Of a stretch of DNA of 64,000 nt, positions 61,729-64,000 are shown piece by piece. Below the pieces are notes generated by a model that had not been told where the DNA came from, did no database searches, and saw only the letters and a list, made by a program, of their open reading frames with translations. The stretch comes from Streptomyces longhuiensis (GTDB taxonomy: Bacteria > Actinomycetota > Actinomycetes > Streptomycetales > Streptomycetaceae), in the NCBI RefSeq assembly GCF_020616555.1, contig NZ_CP085173.1, positions 3,793,501-3,857,500 on the forward strand. The letters run 5' to 3'. Numbering within the stretch: position 1 is the stretch's first letter; the number at the start of each line of letters is the position of its first letter. The translations under genes were made by a program, and so were the position numbers.

Positions 61729-63207
61729 TTACTGGGTGACGGTGGCCGGCTCCGCGCCCGTCTCCGCCTCGGCCCCGCGCCCGGCGAGCCGCTCGCGCCA
61801 GGTGGCGAGCACCGCGGCGTCGGTGGGCTTGGTGACCAGGGAGACGATGACGAAGGCGGCGAGGGAGAGCAGGAGGCCGTAGTAGACGGGCTCGTTGGCG
61901 AGGATCCCGTAGCCCCACATCAGGCCGATGACGGCGAGTCCGCCGACGGTGACGGCGGCGAGGGCGCCGGCCACGGTGCCGCGCTTCCACAGCAGGCCGC
62001 CGAGGATCGGCACGAGGAGTCCGGCGACGAGCAGGTTGTAGGCGACCGTCAGGGCCTCGACGACGTTGTTGAGCGCGATGGCGATGCAGATCACCGCGAC
62101 ACCCATGATCAGGATGAAGAGGCGGTTGCCCTTCACCTCGTCGTGGGGCTCGTCGGAGTTTCCGCCGGAGGGCTTGATCGCGCCCCGCAGCCGCGACCAG
62201 ATGTCGTTGTTGGCGACGGTCGCGCAGGCGATCAGCGCGCCGGACGAGGTCGACATGACGGCGGCGAGCGCGGCGGCGAGCACCAGGCCGCGCACACCGA
62301 TGGGGAGCTCGTCCTTGACGATGGTCGCGAACGCGGCGTCGGCGCTGGGCAGCTTCGGGTACATGACCTTCGCGGCGGTGCCGATGACGGCGCCGGCGAC
62401 GGCGTAGACCAGGCAGTAGGTGCCGGCGACGGTGCCACCGACGCGGGCGACCTTGTCGCTGCGGGCGGTGAACACGCGCTGCCAGATGTCCTGGCCGATC
62501 AGCATGCCGAACGTGTAGATCAGCACGTACGTGAAGATCGTCTCGCCGCCGATGCCCAGCGGGTCGAAGTACTCGGTGGGCAGCTTGGCCTTCATCTCGC
62601 TGAAGCCGCCGGCCTTGATGACGGCGATCGGCAGCAGCAGGAGCAGGACGCCGATGGTCTTCACCACGAACTGCACCATGTCGGTGAGGGTGATGGACCA
62701 CATGCCGCCGAGCGTCGAGTACGCGACGACGATCGAGCCGCCGAGGATGATCGCGATGGTGCGGTTCATGTCGAACAGCACGTCGAAGATCGTGGCGTAG
62801 GCGATGGTCGAGGTGACGGCGAGCATCAGCGTGTACGCCCACATCACGACGCCGGAGATGAGCCCGGACCGGCCGCCGTAGCGCAGGTCGAGCATCTCGG
62901 AGACGGTGTAGACCTTCAGGCGGGCGATGCGCGCCGAGAAGAACACGGACAGCGCGAGCAGGCCGAGGCCGATGGTGAAGACCATCCACGCGCCGGACAG
63001 GCCGTACTGGTAGCCGAGGCCCACGCCGCCGATGGTGGAGGCGCCGCCGAGGACGATCGCGGCCATGGTGCCGGAGTACATCATCGGGCCGAGCCTGCGG
63101 CCCGCCACGAGGAACTCGCTCTTGGACTTGGCGCGGCGCATGCCCCACCAGCCCATGGCCAGCATGCCGGCGAGATAGACGACGATCACTGTGTAGTCGA
63201 CGGCCAT
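61729..63207 (-). CDS. Sodium:solute symporter (SSS family)
   Basis: A 492-residue membrane protein with about 13 helices. SSS features: GWWGMRRAKSKSEFLVAGRRLGP after helix 1, the sodium-site segment SGTMAAIVLGGASTIGGVGLGYQYG, and a TST/SSS Na2-site region near SVVAYSTLGGMWSITLTDMVQF, then GALIACATVANNDIW. The family takes up sugars, amino acids, nucleosides, urea or polyols. As first gene of the run with a ureohydrolase and a ThDP enzyme, and divergent from a PucR regulator, it probably imports a guanidino or amino compound. AAGGAGG lies before ATG 63207. Confidence 0.93.
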   Translation of the reverse strand: MAVDYTVIVVYLAGMLAMGWWGMRRAKSKSEFLVAGRRLGPMMYSGTMAAIVLGGASTIGGVGLGYQYGLSGAWMVFTIGLGLLALSVFFSARIARLKVYTVSEMLDLRYGGRSGLISGVVMWAYTLMLAVTSTIAYATIFDVLFDMNRTIAIILGGSIVVAYSTLGGMWSITLTDMVQFVVKTIGVLLLLLPIAVIKAGGFSEMKAKLPTEYFDPLGIGGETIFTYVLIYTFGMLIGQDIWQRVFTARSDKVARVGGTVAGTYCLVYAVAGAVIGTAAKVMYPKLPSADAAFATIVKDELPIGVRGLVLAAALAAVMSTSSGALIACATVANNDIWSRLRGAIKPSGGNSDEPHDEVKGNRLFILIMGVAVICIAIALNNVVEALTVAYNLLVAGLLVPILGGLLWKRGTVAGALAAVTVGGLAVIGLMWGYGILANEPVYYGLLLSLAAFVIVSLVTKPTDAAVLATWRERLAGRGAEAETGAEPATVTQ

Positions 63208-63384
63208 AGGGCCCTCCTTCGCGCACCTCGGTGGCGTGTCGTGCAGATGGGGTGGGTGACCGGCCGTGGGGACATCCGCCCGTACCCGAGGCCTGCGGTC
63301 GGCACGACCTTAGGTGGCCTGAAAGCAACGCTGAAGTGTACTTTTTATCCACTCTCCCGCGACTGGATGGAGAAAACGTCCACC

Positions 63385-64000
63385 ATGCCGGACGCAACCC
63401 GGCCTGCGGCGGGCCCGCCAGGCCCCTCTGCGCCCCCCGCACCGGCCGTTCCGCCGACCCCGCCGGTGCCGCTCACCGCGCTGCTCGCCCGCGAGGACCT
63501 GGGCCTGCGCCAGATCGCCGGCCCGCCCGTGGGCCCCGACACGGTGATCCACTGGGCGCACACGTCCGAGATGGCCGACCCGTACCCGTATCTGCTCGGC
63601 GGTGAGCTGCTGCTGACCGCCGGGGTGCACGCGACGGAGTCGGCGGGCACGGGCCCCTATTACGACGACTACGTGGCGCGGGTCGTCGCGGCGGGCGGGG
63701 CGGCGCTCGGCTTCGGGGTCGCGCCGGTGCACGACACGGTGCCGCGCGCGCTGGTCGAGGCCTGCGAGCGGCACGGGCTGCCGCTCCTCGAGGTGCCGCC
63801 GCACTCCACCTTCAGCGGGGTGACCCGCGCGGTCTGGCAGCTGATGGCCCAGGCGCGCCACGCGGAACTGCGCCGCGTCAGCGAGGCGCAGCAGGGCCTC
63901 GCCACGGCGGCGGCGCGCCCCTACCCGGTGCCCGCGGTGCTGCGGCAGCTGGCGCAGCGCACCGGCGGCTGGGTGGTGCTCACCGCGCCGGACGGCACGG
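63385..64000 (+). CDS. PucR family transcriptional regulator, 3' end outside window
   Basis: The first 205 residues are visible, translated by hand. A Pro/Ala-rich N-terminus is followed by the PucR N-terminal domain (VPLTALLAREDLGLRQIAGP, VIHWAHTSEMADPYPYLLGGELLLTAGV, GFGVAPVHDTVPRALVEACERHGLPLLEVP, FSGVTRAVWQLMA), which senses the effector. The C-terminal helix-turn-helix should lie beyond the edge. ATG 63385 has GGAG 12 bases upstream, and an in-frame ATG at 63367 is possible. PucR proteins regulate purine, allantoin and amine use. It is divergent from the symporter operon, which it most likely controls from the 178-base gap, AT-rich at 63330-63350. Confidence 0.9.
   Translation, partial: MPDATRPAAGPPGPSAPPAPAVPPTPPVPLTALLAREDLGLRQIAGPPVGPDTVIHWAHTSEMADPYPYLLGGELLLTAGVHATESAGTGPYYDDYVARVVAAGGAALGFGVAPVHDTVPRALVEACERHGLPLLEVPPHSTFSGVTRAVWQLMAQARHAELRRVSEAQQGLATAAARPYPVPAVLRQLAQRTGGWVVLTAPDGT

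Overview
The window reads as ordinary chromosome of a Streptomyces or close relative. G+C is very high, with strong GC bias at third codon positions, many GTG starts, many ATGA/GTGA stop-start overlaps, and terminators that are GC-rich hairpins without a long T-run. Family content points the same way: Tat-exported GH3 hexosaminidase, PS-10 type S28 peptidase, PucR regulator, an iol operon, the citrate synthase/RecD2 neighbourhood. I see no tRNA, rRNA, CRISPR array, phage gene, transposase or integrase.

Layout. 1-3.3 kb: acyl-CoA synthetase (cut by the left edge), a TetR regulator and an SCP2 protein; tandem 16-bp operators of one consensus lie before both lipid genes. 3.4-6.4 kb: aldo/keto reductase, an ABC exporter and a tiny basic peptide with a folded leader. 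6.6-12.1 kb: von Willebrand lipoprotein, ABC-2 permease, and a 928-residue protein joining an exported serine hydrolase to a cytoplasmic ABC ATPase. 12.2-14.1 kb: GNAT acetyltransferase and APC permease. 14.5-21.7 kb: myo-inositol catabolism (iolC, aldolase-like gene, iolB, iolD, mmsA) and a divergent inosose dehydratase/isomerase-like gene.

22-28 kb: small MerR-type HTH protein, GNAT, zinc alcohol dehydrogenase, PrsW-like protease, and a copper operon (CopZ-like chaperone, CopA) behind a CsoR-type operator. 28-33 kb: a gene-poor stretch that may hold a small RNA, a duplicated citrate synthase 3' tail, gltA, recD2. 33-39.2 kb: ribose-type operon (LacI, RbsA, a permease-binding protein fusion, ribokinase, ribose pyranase). 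39.4-45.6 kb: DUF937 protein; a three-gene catabolic operon (Gfo/Idh/MocA dehydrogenase, DUF993 aldolase-like enzyme, TIM-barrel isomerase) divergent from its probable LacI regulator; a 63-bp tandem repeat; another TIM-barrel isomerase.

45.6-54 kb: divergent AroA paralogue, EamA transporter, LysR regulator, GH3 enzyme, a lipoprotein, S28 peptidase and a small secreted Cys protein. 54-58.8 kb: a fused double ABC exporter with one degenerate and one canonical ATP site, and a beta-lactamase-fold secreted protein. 59-64 kb: ThDP enzyme, agmatinase-family ureohydrolase and sodium/solute symporter, divergent from a PucR regulator cut by the right edge; this set fits a guanidino-compound or arginine-transaminase route.

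Most genes are ordinary Streptomyces genes. The strongest leads are the hydrolase-ABC fusion, the DUF993 operon, the ThDP enzyme/ureohydrolase pair, the paired TetR operators and the vestigial gltA tail.
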